DNA of 64,000 nt, from NCBI RefSeq assembly GCF_001571145.1, contig NZ_BCTF01000010.1, positions 96,256-160,255 of the forward strand, read 5' to 3'. Below the pieces are notes generated by a model. It did not search any database. It was not told where the DNA came from and saw nothing but the letters and a program-made list of their open reading frames with translations. This stretch comes from Hydrogenophaga flava NBRC 102514. GTDB lineage: Bacteria; Pseudomonadota; Gammaproteobacteria; Burkholderiales; Burkholderiaceae_C. Positions 1 through 9,676 of this stretch are shown here, in pieces. The position numbers and the translations under genes were made by a program. How positions within the stretch are numbered: position 1 is the stretch's first letter; the number at the start of each line of letters is the position of its first letter.

Positions 1-41
1 GCCGGCGCGGCCGGGTGGATGTGGATGACCTGGTGCGGCAC
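1..41 (-). CDS. 5' end of a leftward gene, possibly YkgJ-type cysteine-cluster protein (partial)
   Basis: Only 13 codons lie in the window. A GTG at 41-39 opens a frame that reads VPHQVIHIHPAAP and runs off the left edge without a stop. From memory, this kind of short His/Pro-rich opening is found on zinc/iron-chelating YkgJ-family proteins of the Comamonadaceae, whose cysteine cluster would lie outside the window. No clear ribosome binding site is visible. The gene would diverge from the SMP-30-like gene to its right. The family name is a guess from the first residues; that a leftward gene starts here is somewhat more likely. Confidence 0.35.
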   Translation of the reverse strand, partial: MPHQVIHIHPAAP

Positions 42-153
42 GGCCACAGCGTAGCGCAATCACCGGCGTCGCCAAGGCGATGGTGGCGGCTTGCCTCGGC
101 TGCGCGGCGTGTCTATGGTGCGCCTTCCACCACAACATTCAGGAGACACCACC

Positions 154-1056
154 ATGGGCCTCGATCCGCGTTTTTCCGTGCTCGTCTCGGGCTACACCTT
201 CTTTGAAAGCCCGCGCTGGCACGACGACCGCCTGTGGCTGTCGGACTTCTACACCCACCAGATCATCCGCCTCGACGGGCAGGGCCGGGTGGAAAAAATC
301 GCCGACGTACCGCAACAGCCCTCGGGCATGGGCTGGCTGCCCGACGGCCGGCTGCTGGTGGTCTCGATGCGCGACCGCCAGGTGTTGCGTCGCGAGACCG
401 ACGGCCGCCTCGTCACGCACGCGGACCTGTCGGCCATCGCGGGGGGCTCGGTCAACGACATGGTGGTGGACGCTCAGGGCCGCGCCTACGTGGGCAACTT
501 CGGTTTCGACCTGATGGGCGGTGGAACGCCGCAAACCGCCACGCTGGCGCGCGTCGACCCCGACGGTTCGGTGCACGTGGCGGCCGAAGGCCTGTACTTC
601 CCCAACGGCAGCATGATCACGCCCGACGGCCGGACCCTGATCGTCGGAGAGACCATGGGCAACCGCATTTCGGCCTTCGACATCCGGCCCGACGGCCAGC
701 TGGGGCCGCGCCGCGACTGGGCCGCCTGGGGTCCGCTGCCGCCCATGACCGACGTGCCCAGCGTGCTGGGTGCGCTCAAGGCGGCGCCCGACGGCGCCAC
801 GCTGGACGCCGAGGGCGCGGTGTGGTTCGCCGACGCCGTGGGCCACCGCGTGGTGCGCATGGCACCGGGCGGCGAGATCCTGGAGAGCATTTCGACCGGG
901 GACCAGGGCGCCTTCGCCTGCACGCTCGGTGGCCCGGATGGCCGCACCCTGTTCATCTGCGTGGCGCCAGACTTTCTGGAGCACGCGCGACAGGCCGCGC
1001 GCGAAGCCGCCATCTGGACCACCACCGTGAGCGTGCCGGGCGCCGGGCGCCCCTGA
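154..1056 (+). CDS. SMP-30/gluconolactonase/LRE family beta-propeller protein
   Basis: A 300-residue protein of the SMP-30/gluconolactonase family, six-bladed propellers that often hydrolyse sugar lactones with one bound divalent metal. The expected ligand motifs are present: Glu18 in FESPRW, Asn101 in VNDM, Asn151 in FPNGS and Asp213 in DGATLD. There is no signal peptide, so it is probably cytoplasmic. An in-frame ATG exists at 91, but the ATG at 154 has AGGAGA eight bases upstream and begins the family-like sequence, so I chose it. It is a single gene, convergent with uvrA. The substrate cannot be read from the sequence; gluconolactone or another lactone is the family expectation. Confidence 0.85.
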   Translation: MGLDPRFSVLVSGYTFFESPRWHDDRLWLSDFYTHQIIRLDGQGRVEKIADVPQQPSGMGWLPDGRLLVVSMRDRQVLRRETDGRLVTHADLSAIAGGSVNDMVVDAQGRAYVGNFGFDLMGGGTPQTATLARVDPDGSVHVAAEGLYFPNGSMITPDGRTLIVGETMGNRISAFDIRPDGQLGPRRDWAAWGPLPPMTDVPSVLGALKAAPDGATLDAEGAVWFADAVGHRVVRMAPGGEILESISTGDQGAFACTLGGPDGRTLFICVAPDFLEHARQAAREAAIWTTTVSVPGAGRP

Positions 1057-1064
1057 GCCTCACC

Positions 1065-1083
1065 GCCCGCCCTGCGGGCGGGC
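1065..1083. terminator. Hairpin between convergent genes
   Basis: A perfect 8-bp stem, GCCCGCCC / GGGCGGGC, with a TGC loop lies nine bases after the stop of the SMP-30-like gene and 20 bases before the uvrA stop. It has no T-tract, so it is a transcript-end hairpin rather than a textbook intrinsic terminator. Its symmetry allows it to act on both strands. Confidence 0.5.
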
Positions 1084-1102
1084 TGTTCAGAGATGGGGCC
1101 GA

Positions 1103-4100
1103 TCAGCGCGCCAGCACCGGCGCGAGCACCTTGCCAGTGTGCGTGCCGAGCGCCACCACGTCCTCCGGTGTCGCCGCCGCCACGATGCGGCCACCGCCCG
1201 AGCCGCCTTCCGGCCCCAGGTCGATGATCCAGTCGGCTTCGGCCATCACGTCCAGGTCGTGTTCGATCACCACCACGCTGTGGCCGCCGTCGACCAGCCG
1301 GTGCAACACGCGGATCAGCTTCTCCACGTCGGCCATGTGCAGGCCCACCGTGGGTTCGTCCAGCACGTACAGCGTGTGCGGCGCCTTCTGGCCGCGGCGG
1401 CCGATCTCGTCGCGCACCTTGCTGAGTTCGGTCACCAGCTTGATGCGCTGCGCCTCGCCGCCCGACAGCGTGGGCGAGGGCTGGCCCAGCGTGAGGTAGC
1501 CCAGGCCCACGTCCTTGAGCAGCTGCAGCGGGTGGCTGATGGCGGGCATGCTGGCAAAGAACTCCACCGCCTCGTCCACCGCCATCTGCAGCACGTCGCC
1601 GATGTTCCTGCCCTTCCAGGTGACGGCCAGGGTCTCGGGGTTGAAGCGCGCGCCGTGGCAGACCTCGCAGGGCACCTTCACGTCGGGCAGGAAGCTCATC
1701 TCGATGGTGCGCATGCCCTGCCCTTCGCAGCCCGGGCAGCGGCCTTCGCCGGTGTTGAAGGAAAAACGCCCCGGCCCGTAGCCGCGCGCCTTGGCTTCCA
1801 GCGTGTCGGCGAACAGCTTGCGCACCGTGTCCCAGAAACCGATGTAGGTGGCCGGGCAGCTGCGCGGCGTCTTGCCGATCGGTGTCTGGTCGACTTCGAG
1901 CACGCGGTCCACGGTCTCGCTGCCCAGCAGCTTGCTGCAGCCGGTCCAGGCCGGGCGCGCGCCCTCGTTGTCCCAGGACTGGCGACCGGCGTAGGTGCTG
2001 CGCATCGACACCGCCTCGGCCACGTTGGTGAGCAGCACGTCGCGCGCCAGCGTGGACTTGCCGGAACCGCTGACGCCGGTGACCACCACCAGGCGCCTGA
2101 GTGGCACGGTCACATCCACCTGCTGCAGGTTGTGCATGGTGGCGCCGCGCAGTTCGAGCTGCTCACCGTCGGCGGTGACGGCGCGCCGCGGCTGCAGCGG
2201 GTGCTTCATCGCGTGCAACAGGTAACGCCCGGTCAGCGAGTCTTCGCTCGCCGACAGGTCGGCCACCGTGCCTTGCGCCACCACGCGGCCGCCGCGTTTG
2301 CCGGCGCTGGGTCCTATGTCGATGATGTGGTCGGCGCGGCGGATGGTGTCCTCGTCGTGCTCCACCACCACCAGGGTGTTGCCCATGTCGCCCAGCTTGT
2401 GCAGCGCGTCCAGCAGGATCTGGTTGTCGCGCGGATGCAGGCCGATGGTGGGCTCGTCCAGCACGTAACACACGCCCTGCAGGTTGCTGCCGAGTTGCGC
2501 CGCGAGGCGGATGCGCTGCGCCTCGCCGCCGCTGAGCGTGGGGGCGCCACGGTCGAGCGTCAGATACGACAGCCCCACTTCTTCAAGGAAGGCCAGGCGG
2601 CTTTCGATTTCGGGCAGCAGATCGCGCGCGATGTCGGCCTCGCGCTGGCTCAGACCACCTTCGGCCATGAGCGCACGAACCTTCTGCCGCACTTCGCTGA
2701 CGGACAGGCGCGCGATGTCGGTGATCGACATACCGCCAAAACGCACCGCCCGCGCCTGCGCATTCAGGCGTGTGCCTTCACAGCTCGGACAGGCCTCATC
2801 GGTCAGGTCTTCCACCTCGGGCTCTGCAAAGCTCTGCTCGCGGCCCTTCTGGTCGTCGTCGCGCACCGAGTCGTCCAGCGCCTTGCGCTGCTCGCGCGAG
2901 AGCTTGACGCCCGTGCCCACGCAGTCGGGGCACCAGCCGTGTTTGCTGTTGTAGGAAAACAGGCGCGGGTCCAGCTCGGGGTAGCTGGTGCCGCAGGTCG
3001 GGCAGGCGCGCGTGGTGGAGAACACCTCCAGCCGGCCCAGGCCAGCGGTCGAGCGGCCCTCGGCCAGCGCGGGCGCGAGCCCGTCGAGATCGGTCAGCAG
3101 GTGCAGCGTGCCCTTGCCCAGTTCGAGTGCCTTGGCCAGCTGGGTGCGCAGCCAGGCCTCGTTCGCCGGGTCCACCACGCCGTCGGCCACCGGCAGTTCG
3201 ATGGTGTGTTCCTTGAAACGGTCGATGCGCGGGAAGCCGGTGGTGGGCAGGAACTCGCCGTCCACCCGCAGGTGGGTGTAGCCGCGCGGGCGCGCCCAGT
3301 CGGCCAGTTCGGTGTAGACGCCCTTGCGGTTGACCACCAGCGGCGCCAGCAGGCCGATGTGGCGGCCTCGGTAGCGCGTGAGGATGGCGGCGGCGATGCT
3401 TTCGGGACTCTGCGGCATGACGGCAGCGCCGTCGTGCACGCAGTGCTGCGTGCCCAGCTTCACGTAGAGCAGGCGCAGGAAGTGCCAGACCTCGGTGGTG
3501 GTGCCCACCGTGGACTTGCGGCCGCCTCGGCTGAGGCGCTGCTCGATGGCCACCGTGGGCGGGATGCCGTAGACCGCGTCCACCTCGGGCCGGCCCGCCG
3601 GCTGCACGATGCTGCGCGCGTAGGCGTTGAGCGATTCGAGGTAGCGCCGCTGGCCTTCGTTGAACAGGATGTCAAACGCCAGCGTGGACTTGCCCGAACC
3701 GCTGACGCCGGAGATGACGTTGAACTTGCCGCGAGGAATGTCGACGCTCAGGTTCTTGAGGTTGTGCTCCTTGGCGTTGACGATGCGGATGGCGTTGCTG
3801 TGGTTTTCGGCGCGGGCGGCCGCGGCCTGTTGGCGCTGCGGCTGCTTGAGGTAGTCGACCAGCCGGCCTTCGTGCACCGTGTGCACCTCGCCCATGGACG
3901 CTGCGTACTCGCGCAGCGCCCTCGCGGTGTGGCTGCTGGCGTGTTGGCGCACTTCTTCGGGCGGGCCCTCGGCCACCACCAGACCGCCGCCCGAGCCGCC
4001 TTCGGGGCCGAGGTCGATCAGCCAGTCGGCGCTGCGGATCACGTCCAGGTTGTGCTCGATCACGATCAGCGAATGGCCGGCTTCGAGCAGCTTGCGCAGC

Positions 4101-6943
4101 GAGCGCATGAGCTTGGCGATGTCGTCGAAGTGCAGGCCAGTGGTCGGCTCGTCGAACAGGAACAGCGTGCCCTTTTTCGCCAGCGCCTGGCGGCTGGCCG
4201 CGCTGTTCTTGGCCGCCTCGGCCAGGAAGCCGGCGAGCTTGAGGCGCTGCGCCTCGCCGCCCGAGAGCGTGGGCACGGGCTGGCCCAGCTTCACGTACTC
4301 CAGCCCCACGTCCACGATGGGCTGCAGCACGCGGATGACCTCGCGGTCGGCCTTGAACAGGTCGGCGGCTTCGCTGACGGTGAGCTCCAGCACGTCGGCC
4401 ACGTTGAGCATCCGCCCGCCGCGTTCGATGCGCACCTCCAGCACATCGGGCCGGTAGCGCTTGCCGTCGCAGTCCGGGCAGCGCAGGTAGACGTCGCTGA
4501 GGAACTGCATCTCCACATGCTCGAAGCCCGAGCCACCGCAGGTGGGGCAGCGCCCGTCGCCGCTGTTGAAGCTGAACTTGGCCGCGGTGTAGCTGCGCTG
4601 GCGTGACAGCGGCGCGTCGGCGAACAGGGATCGGATGGCATCCCACGCGCCGACGTAGCTGACCGGGTTGGAACGCGCGGTCTTGCCGATGGGCGACTGG
4701 TCGACATAGACCACCTCGCTCAGGAAGTCGGCGCCCAGCAGGCGGTCGTGCGCGCCCGGCGTTTCGGTGGCCTTGCCAAAGTGGCGCAGCAGCGCAGGCG
4801 CCAGCACGTCCTGGATCAGCGTGGACTTGCCCGAACCGGAGACGCCGGTGACCACGGTCAGGCGCTGCAGCGGGAACTCGACATAAAGGTTCTGCAGGTT
4901 GTGCTCGCGCGCGCCTTCGAGGATCAGGCGCGGCGTGCTGTCGGTGACCATGCGCTTGAAGCCCATGCCCACGGTCTTGCGCGCGCCCAGGTAGGCGCCC
5001 GTGAGGGTGTCGGCGCTGCGGATGGCCTCGGGCGTGCCGTCGAACACGATCTGCCCGCCGCGCTCGCCCGGGCCGGGGCCCATGTCGATCAGGCGGTCGG
5101 CCGCCAGCATCACAGCCGGGTCGTGTTCGACCACCACCAGGGTGTTGCCGGCGTCGCGCAGGCGCAGCATGGCGTCGTTGATGCGCGCCATGTCGCGCGG
5201 GTGCAGGCCGATGCTGGGCTCGTCGAGCACGAACAGGGTGTTGACGAGAGACGTACCGAGTGCGGTGGTCAGGTTGATGCGCTGCACCTCGCCGCCGGAC
5301 AGCGTGCGGCTCTGCCGGTCCAGAGTGAGGTAGCCGATGCCGACTTCGCAGAGATAGCGCAGGCGGGTGTTGATTTCTTCGAACAGCAGCTTGAGCGCCT
5401 GCTGTTCACCGCCTTCGCCTCCGCTGCCCGCCAGCGTGGTGGCCAGGTCGTCGAAGAAGCGCCGCAGGCTGGTCAGCGGCATCAGCATGAGGTCGTGCAG
5501 GCACAGCCCCGGCAGGGCTTCGAGCTGCGTGCGCGACCATTGCACGCCCTTGGGCAGGTAGCGTTTGTCGGCCGGCAGCACCGCGTCGGCCTGCGCTTTC
5601 GTGCCAATGCGCCAGAGCAGGCTGTCGGTCTTCAGGCGCGCGCCGCCGCAGCTGGGGCATTCGGTGTAGCTGCGGTACTTGGACAGCAGCACCCGGATGT
5701 GCATCTTGTAGGCCTTGCTCTCCAGGTACTCGAAGAAACGCGCCACGCCATACCACTGCTTGCCCCACTGGCCATCCTTGTAAGTGGGGTTGCCGCCGAT
5801 CACCCACTGCTTCTGCTCGGGCGTGAGCTTGTTCCAGGGCGTGTCGCGCGGGATACCGGCCGCTTCGGCGTGGCGCATCAGGTCGTCCTGGCATTCCTTC
5901 CACGCGGGTGTCTGGAACACCTTGATCGCACCGTTGCGCAGCGTGATCTTTTCGTCGGGGATGACCAGGCCGTAGTCCACGCCGATGACGCGGCCAAAGC
6001 CGCGGCAGGCCTCGCAGGCGCCGACGGCGGAGTTGAAGGAAAAGGCCGATGGGGTGGGTTCGGTGTAGCGGATGTCGCTCTCGGGGCAGTGCAGGCCTGT
6101 GCTGAAACGCCAGATATCCGGCTCGCCCTCTTCGCGCAAAACATAAACCATGAGTTTGCCCGCGCCGCGCTTGAGCCCGGCTTCGATGGCTTCCATCACC
6201 CGCGCCGGTTCGGCGTTGCCGAGGCGGAAGCGGTCGGCCACCACGTCCAGCAGCTTCACGGCTTCGATCACCGGCCTGGCCTTCTTGCCCTTGGCCGGCG
6301 CCTCGTCCTTCGCTTCGCGCTGGACAATGCGCTCGGCCTGCACCCGCGTGTAGCCACTGGCCGAGAGCCACTGCTCCACCTCTTCGGGCGTGGTGGACGC
6401 GGGCAGTTCGACCGGGAAGGTCACCACCAGACGCGGATCACCCTGTTCAGCGGATCGCCGCTGCAGCTCCGCAAAGATCGACTCCGGCGAGTCGTGACGC
6501 ACCGGCAGCGCGGTGGCGCGGTCGAACAGGTTCGCTCCGCGCGCGAACAGCAGCTTGAGGTGGTCGTTCAGCTCGGTCATGGTGCCGACCGTCGAACGCG
6601 AGGAGCGCACCGGGTTGGTCTGGTCGATGGCGATGGCCGGGGGCACGCCCTCGACCTTGTCCACCGCCGGTTTGTCCATGCGGTCCAGGAACTGGCGCGC
6701 GTAGGCGCTGAAGGTCTCGACGTAACGACGCTGGCCTTCGGCGAACAGGGTGTCGAACACCAGGCTGGACTTGCCCGAGCCGCTGGGGCCAGTGACCACC
6801 GTCAGCTCGCCGGTGCGAATGTCCAGATCGAGGTTCTTGAGGTTGTGCTGCCGGGCGCCCCGGATGCGGATCGTGCCGCCGCCGTCTGTGGGCGCCTCGG
6901 CGGGGGACAGGGGTTCGTCGGCGGGGCGGAGATCGTCGGACAT
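1103..6943 (-). CDS. uvrA: Double-length excinuclease ABC subunit UvrA (tandem fusion)
   Basis: DNA damage recognition ATPase of nucleotide excision repair. At 1946 residues it is twice the usual ~940. Each half is a complete UvrA. Four Walker A motifs begin near residues 52, 700, 1079 and 1623, and there are four LSGGE signatures and four DEP(S/T)xGLH Walker B motifs. The second zinc modules (near 801-823 and 1736-1756) look intact in both halves. The first zinc module is intact in the C-terminal half (Cys1314, 1317, 1338, 1341) but degenerate in the N-terminal half (Cys286, Ser289, Cys310, Cys313). The halves join around 1030-1060 through a Gln/Ala-rich linker. The UvrB-binding region of the N-terminal half also departs from the canonical pattern seen in the C-terminal half. 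Start: ATG with AGGAAGG upstream. Long UvrA forms occur in some betaproteobacteria; whether this one replaces or supplements a normal UvrA cannot be seen here. Confidence 0.95.
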   Translation of the reverse strand: MSDDLRPADEPLSPAEAPTDGGGTIRIRGARQHNLKNLDLDIRTGELTVVTGPSGSGKSSLVFDTLFAEGQRRYVETFSAYARQFLDRMDKPAVDKVEGVPPAIAIDQTNPVRSSRSTVGTMTELNDHLKLLFARGANLFDRATALPVRHDSPESIFAELQRRSAEQGDPRLVVTFPVELPASTTPEEVEQWLSASGYTRVQAERIVQREAKDEAPAKGKKARPVIEAVKLLDVVADRFRLGNAEPARVMEAIEAGLKRGAGKLMVYVLREEGEPDIWRFSTGLHCPESDIRYTEPTPSAFSFNSAVGACEACRGFGRVIGVDYGLVIPDEKITLRNGAIKVFQTPAWKECQDDLMRHAEAAGIPRDTPWNKLTPEQKQWVIGGNPTYKDGQWGKQWYGVARFFEYLESKAYKMHIRVLLSKYRSYTECPSCGGARLKTDSLLWRIGTKAQADAVLPADKRYLPKGVQWSRTQLEALPGLCLHDLMLMPLTSLRRFFDDLATTLAGSGGEGGEQQALKLLFEEINTRLRYLCEVGIGYLTLDRQSRTLSGGEVQRINLTTALGTSLVNTLFVLDEPSIGLHPRDMARINDAMLRLRDAGNTLVVVEHDPAVMLAADRLIDMGPGPGERGGQIVFDGTPEAIRSADTLTGAYLGARKTVGMGFKRMVTDSTPRLILEGAREHNLQNLYVEFPLQRLTVVTGVSGSGKSTLIQDVLAPALLRHFGKATETPGAHDRLLGADFLSEVVYVDQSPIGKTARSNPVSYVGAWDAIRSLFADAPLSRQRSYTAAKFSFNSGDGRCPTCGGSGFEHVEMQFLSDVYLRCPDCDGKRYRPDVLEVRIERGGRMLNVADVLELTVSEAADLFKADREVIRVLQPIVDVGLEYVKLGQPVPTLSGGEAQRLKLAGFLAEAAKNSAASRQALAKKGTLFLFDEPTTGLHFDDIAKLMRSLRKLLEAGHSLIVIEHNLDVIRSADWLIDLGPEGGSGGGLVVAEGPPEEVRQHASSHTARALREYAASMGEVHTVHEGRLVDYLKQPQRQQAAAARAENHSNAIRIVNAKEHNLKNLSVDIPRGKFNVISGVSGSGKSTLAFDILFNEGQRRYLESLNAYARSIVQPAGRPEVDAVYGIPPTVAIEQRLSRGGRKSTVGTTTEVWHFLRLLYVKLGTQHCVHDGAAVMPQSPESIAAAILTRYRGRHIGLLAPLVVNRKGVYTELADWARPRGYTHLRVDGEFLPTTGFPRIDRFKEHTIELPVADGVVDPANEAWLRTQLAKALELGKGTLHLLTDLDGLAPALAEGRSTAGLGRLEVFSTTRACPTCGTSYPELDPRLFSYNSKHGWCPDCVGTGVKLSREQRKALDDSVRDDDQKGREQSFAEPEVEDLTDEACPSCEGTRLNAQARAVRFGGMSITDIARLSVSEVRQKVRALMAEGGLSQREADIARDLLPEIESRLAFLEEVGLSYLTLDRGAPTLSGGEAQRIRLAAQLGSNLQGVCYVLDEPTIGLHPRDNQILLDALHKLGDMGNTLVVVEHDEDTIRRADHIIDIGPSAGKRGGRVVAQGTVADLSASEDSLTGRYLLHAMKHPLQPRRAVTADGEQLELRGATMHNLQQVDVTVPLRRLVVVTGVSGSGKSTLARDVLLTNVAEAVSMRSTYAGRQSWDNEGARPAWTGCSKLLGSETVDRVLEVDQTPIGKTPRSCPATYIGFWDTVRKLFADTLEAKARGYGPGRFSFNTGEGRCPGCEGQGMRTIEMSFLPDVKVPCEVCHGARFNPETLAVTWKGRNIGDVLQMAVDEAVEFFASMPAISHPLQLLKDVGLGYLTLGQPSPTLSGGEAQRIKLVTELSKVRDEIGRRGQKAPHTLYVLDEPTVGLHMADVEKLIRVLHRLVDGGHSVVVIEHDLDVMAEADWIIDLGPEGGSGGGRIVAAATPEDVVALGTHTGKVLAPVLAR

Positions 6944-7072
6944 GCAGGCCTTCCTGAGAGGGAGCCGAACATTCTAGGAGCCGCACGTCGGGCTGTCCGG
7001 GGGCTACGTCATTCCCCCAATGTCGCGCCCCCCTCCACTGCCTAGACTGGCGCTCCCGAAGGAGACATACGA
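6944..7072. promoter_or_regulatory. Divergent promoter region of uvrA and the binding-protein gene
   Basis: Leftward, TAGAAT (6976-6971) is a -10-like hexamer giving uvrA a leader of about 20 bases with the Shine-Dalgarno AGGAAGG. Rightward, TAGACT (7043-7048) followed by GG is a matching hexamer 25 bases before the ATG at 7073, with GAAGGAGA between. No convincing -35 boxes are seen. I see no SOS (LexA) box of the CTGT-N8-ACAG type in the uvrA leader. Confidence 0.35.
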
Positions 7073-8203
7073 ATGACCAACACAAAACACCTGCGCCGAG
7101 CCCTCGGCACCCTGGGTCTGACTGTCGCCATGACTTGGTCCGCAACCGCCTGGTCGCAGATCCGCATCGGCCAGACCGCCGGCTTCAGCGGGCCAGTGGC
7201 CGACGGGGTGAAAGAAACCACCGACGGCGCCAAGCTGTACTTTGACGCGGTCAACGCCAAAGGGGGGGTCAACGGAGAGAAGATCGAACTGGTGTCGCTA
7301 GACGACAAGTTCGACCCCAAACTGGCGGCCGAAAACGCCCGGACGCTGGCCAACGACAAGGCGGTGATCAGCCTGTTCCTGAACCGCGGTACGCCGCACA
7401 CCCAGGCCATCCTGCCGGTGCTGGCGGACGCCAAGCTGCCCCTGGTGGGCCCCTCCACTGGCGCCATGGCGCTGCACAAGCCGGTCCACCCCTGGCTGTT
7501 CAACGTGCGCGCCACCTACCAGCGCGAGGCCGAGCGCGCGGTGCAGCACCTGAGCCTGATCGGCATGGACCGCATCGGCGTGGTGCATGTGGACGACAGC
7601 TTCGGCGCCGGCCTGCTCGAAGGCGCCCAGAAGGGCTTTGCGGCGGTGAGCAAGAGCCCGCTGTTCATCGAAAAATTCGATCGCGCCCAGTGGGACTTCA
7701 GCGCCATCGCCCCCAAAGTGGCCGCTTCGGGCGCCCAGGCGGTGCTGTTCATCGGCTCGGGCGTGGCGGTGGCCGATGGCGTGGCCGCCATCCGCAAGGC
7801 CGGTTCGCGCGCCCAGATCATCACCAACTCCAACAACGCCTCGGCCGGCTTCGTGAAATCGCTGGGCGCCAACGCATCGGGCACCATCGTGACCCAGGTC
7901 TTCCCCTACGAGCGCTCGCTCTCGGTGGCGATGGTGAAGGAAGCGGCGGACCTGGCCAGGGCCAAGGGGCTGGAGGGCGTGAGCCCGGCGATGCTGGAAG
8001 GCTTCGCGGCGGCCAAGGTGCTGGTGGCGGGTCTGCAGCGCGCGGGTGCCAACCCGACCCGGGCCAAGCTGCGCGACGCGCTGGAAGGGCTGTCCAAACT
8101 GGACATCGGCGGCCTCGAAGTGGGCTTCGGGCCAGCCGACCACACCGGTCTGGACTTTGTCGACCTTTCCATCATCGACAGCGGCGGCAAGTTCCGCCGC
8201 TGA
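7073..8203 (+). CDS. ABC transporter substrate-binding protein, Leu/Ile/Val (type I PBP) family
   Basis: A 376-residue periplasmic binding protein of the branched-chain amino acid type. It has a Sec signal peptide (basic MTNTKHLRR, hydrophobic core, likely cleavage after TAWS near residue 24), then the mature start QIRIGQTAGFSG typical of the family. Two alternating alpha/beta lobes follow, with family markers such as NAKGGVNG and GPSTGAMAL. The ATG at 7073 has GAAGGAGA upstream. No permease or ATPase gene lies nearby, so it is an orphan, as is common in Burkholderiales; it may feed a transporter encoded elsewhere or act as a sensor. The ligand is unknown. A second member of the family lies at 42559-43728. 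Confidence 0.88.
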   Translation: MTNTKHLRRALGTLGLTVAMTWSATAWSQIRIGQTAGFSGPVADGVKETTDGAKLYFDAVNAKGGVNGEKIELVSLDDKFDPKLAAENARTLANDKAVISLFLNRGTPHTQAILPVLADAKLPLVGPSTGAMALHKPVHPWLFNVRATYQREAERAVQHLSLIGMDRIGVVHVDDSFGAGLLEGAQKGFAAVSKSPLFIEKFDRAQWDFSAIAPKVAASGAQAVLFIGSGVAVADGVAAIRKAGSRAQIITNSNNASAGFVKSLGANASGTIVTQVFPYERSLSVAMVKEAADLARAKGLEGVSPAMLEGFAAAKVLVAGLQRAGANPTRAKLRDALEGLSKLDIGGLEVGFGPADHTGLDFVDLSIIDSGGKFRR

Positions 8204-8209
8204 GCACCT

Positions 8210-9661
8210 TCAGCCCAGGAAACCGAGGTTCCTGGTGCTGAAGTTGGTGAGGTTCGGCAGGATGGTGTTGAGCTGCGGGTCCGAGGCACCGAACCAGCGC
8301 AGCAAGGTCGCCGCATACTGGTCGACCGACGTGGTGGGAATCCACCGTCCGTGCAGCTCCCAGGACGAAACCCCCACATCGTTCGGGCCGCCAGCCACCA
8401 GCTCGGGATAGGTGCCGTAGACCGCCCCACCCTGCACCGCGCCCCCCATCACCAGATGGTGGTTGCCCCATGCGTGGTCGGTGCCGGAGCTGCTGTTGGG
8501 CACGAAGGTGCGGCCGAAGTCGCTCTGGGTGAACAGGGTCACGTTGTTGCCCATGCCGATGGCTGCCATCGCGTTGTAGAAGCAGGTCATGGCATCGGCC
8601 AGGCCCTGCAGCAGGCGGGCATGCACGCCGCTCAGGCTGTCCGCGGCAATCTGTTCGTTGTGCGTGTCGTAGCCGCCCTGCTGGGCGAAGAAGATCTGCC
8701 GGTCGCCCTGCACGGTGGCGCGCCCGGCCACCAGCTTGGCGATCTGGTAGAGCTGGCGGCCGAGGTCGGTGCTGATCGCCCCCTGCGCATTGGTCAGTGG
8801 CGCGAAGGCCGTGTCGATCAGGGTCGGTGCCGCCGGGTTGGGCTCCACCCCGACGATGGCGCCCAGCCGGGACGAGACCTCGAACGCGGTGCGCTGCTGC
8901 TGCGCGTAGGCGTCCAGCAGCACGTTGGAACTGCCCAGATTGCCCGGCTGGTACAGCGCCTCCAGCGCGTTCTTGCGCGCCACCGTGGGTGTCCAGGTGC
9001 CCTCCAGGCCCTCCACCCCGAAGGTGTCACCGGGCCCCGGCAGCACCAGCGGTGTGCCGAGCGCGGACAGGCCGAAGTGGCCGTTTCCGCCTACCGAGAT
9101 CACGGGATTGGTGGTGCCCAGGGTGTCGGTCGCGCGTCCGCCCCAGCCGGTGCGCTCCAGCGAACGGGCGCTGGACGCCTCCCACTCGATCTGCTGGTCC
9201 GAGTGCGAGAACAGGTTGTCCGGAATCAGCGGCGAGGTGCCCGGCAGGCTGCGGAACTCGGTCTTGGTCAGCGGTCCGAACAGCGGCCCGACGTTGGCCA
9301 CGGCGGCGATCTTTCGCGCGCTGCACACCGACGCCAGCGCGGCCATGGACGGGTGCAAGCCCAGGTCCGTGCCCGCCATCGGCACCAGGCTGTTGCGTGG
9401 CAGGGCCAGGGCCCCGCGAACGGCCGCGTACTGGTTGTAGCGTGTGGTGTCGGTCGGCACCACCGTGTTCTGTCCATCGTTGCCGCCGTACAGGAAGACA
9501 CACACCAGGGCCTTGTAGCTGTCGGCCTGGGCCTTCACCGGGTTCTGCAGCAGGGCCGACAGGCTGCCCACCCCGAGGGCGCCCGCCAGGGAAGCGCCAC
9601 CGAAGCGAAGCCACTGCCGCCGGTCCATCGGCGCCCACTGCGATGCATGTTGTCTTTTCAT
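8210..9661 (-). CDS. DUF1501 family protein with Tat signal
   Basis: A 483-residue exported protein of the DUF1501 family (sulfatase-like fold, function not established). The N-terminus carries a twin-arginine motif (DRRQWLRFGG, Arg14-Arg15) followed by a hydrophobic Ala/Gly/Leu stretch and a likely cleavage after VKAQA, so export of a folded protein is expected. Family-like segments are YGGNDGQN near the start and TQSDFGRT plus DHAWGNHHLV towards the end. A GTG at 9670 is possible, but the ATG at 9661 has AAGGG at a workable distance, so I prefer it. The gene starts 15 bases after the DUF1800 stop, and its ribosome binding site overlaps that stop, which indicates coupled translation. Confidence 0.88.
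   Translation of the reverse strand: MKRQHASQWAPMDRRQWLRFGGASLAGALGVGSLSALLQNPVKAQADSYKALVCVFLYGGNDGQNTVVPTDTTRYNQYAAVRGALALPRNSLVPMAGTDLGLHPSMAALASVCSARKIAAVANVGPLFGPLTKTEFRSLPGTSPLIPDNLFSHSDQQIEWEASSARSLERTGWGGRATDTLGTTNPVISVGGNGHFGLSALGTPLVLPGPGDTFGVEGLEGTWTPTVARKNALEALYQPGNLGSSNVLLDAYAQQQRTAFEVSSRLGAIVGVEPNPAAPTLIDTAFAPLTNAQGAISTDLGRQLYQIAKLVAGRATVQGDRQIFFAQQGGYDTHNEQIAADSLSGVHARLLQGLADAMTCFYNAMAAIGMGNNVTLFTQSDFGRTFVPNSSSGTDHAWGNHHLVMGGAVQGGAVYGTYPELVAGGPNDVGVSSWELHGRWIPTTSVDQYAATLLRWFGASDPQLNTILPNLTNFSTRNLGFLG
8211..8240. terminator. Bulged hairpin between convergent genes
   Basis: CAGC-CCAGGAA pairs with TTCCTGG-(T)-GCTG, an 11-bp stem with one bulge and a 7-base loop, eight bases after the binding-protein stop. 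It overlaps the last codons of the convergent DUF1501 gene. A second 7-bp stem (GCGGCGG/CCGCCGC, 8181-8200) sits just before the stop at 8201-8203. No T-tract follows either. Confidence 0.45.
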
Positions 9662-9676
9662 GTCGGTCACATCCCT

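Noticed and set aside
1139..7045. Long plus-strand open frames (1155 and 765 codons) opposite uvrA
   Set aside because: They are Ala/Arg/His/Gly-rich translations of the antisense strand, have no ribosome binding sites or family motifs, and follow from the G/C third-position bias of uvrA.
7073..8203. The two binding proteins as parts of one import system
   Set aside because: They lie 35 kb apart with no permease or ATPase gene near either; a shared transporter cannot be argued from this window.
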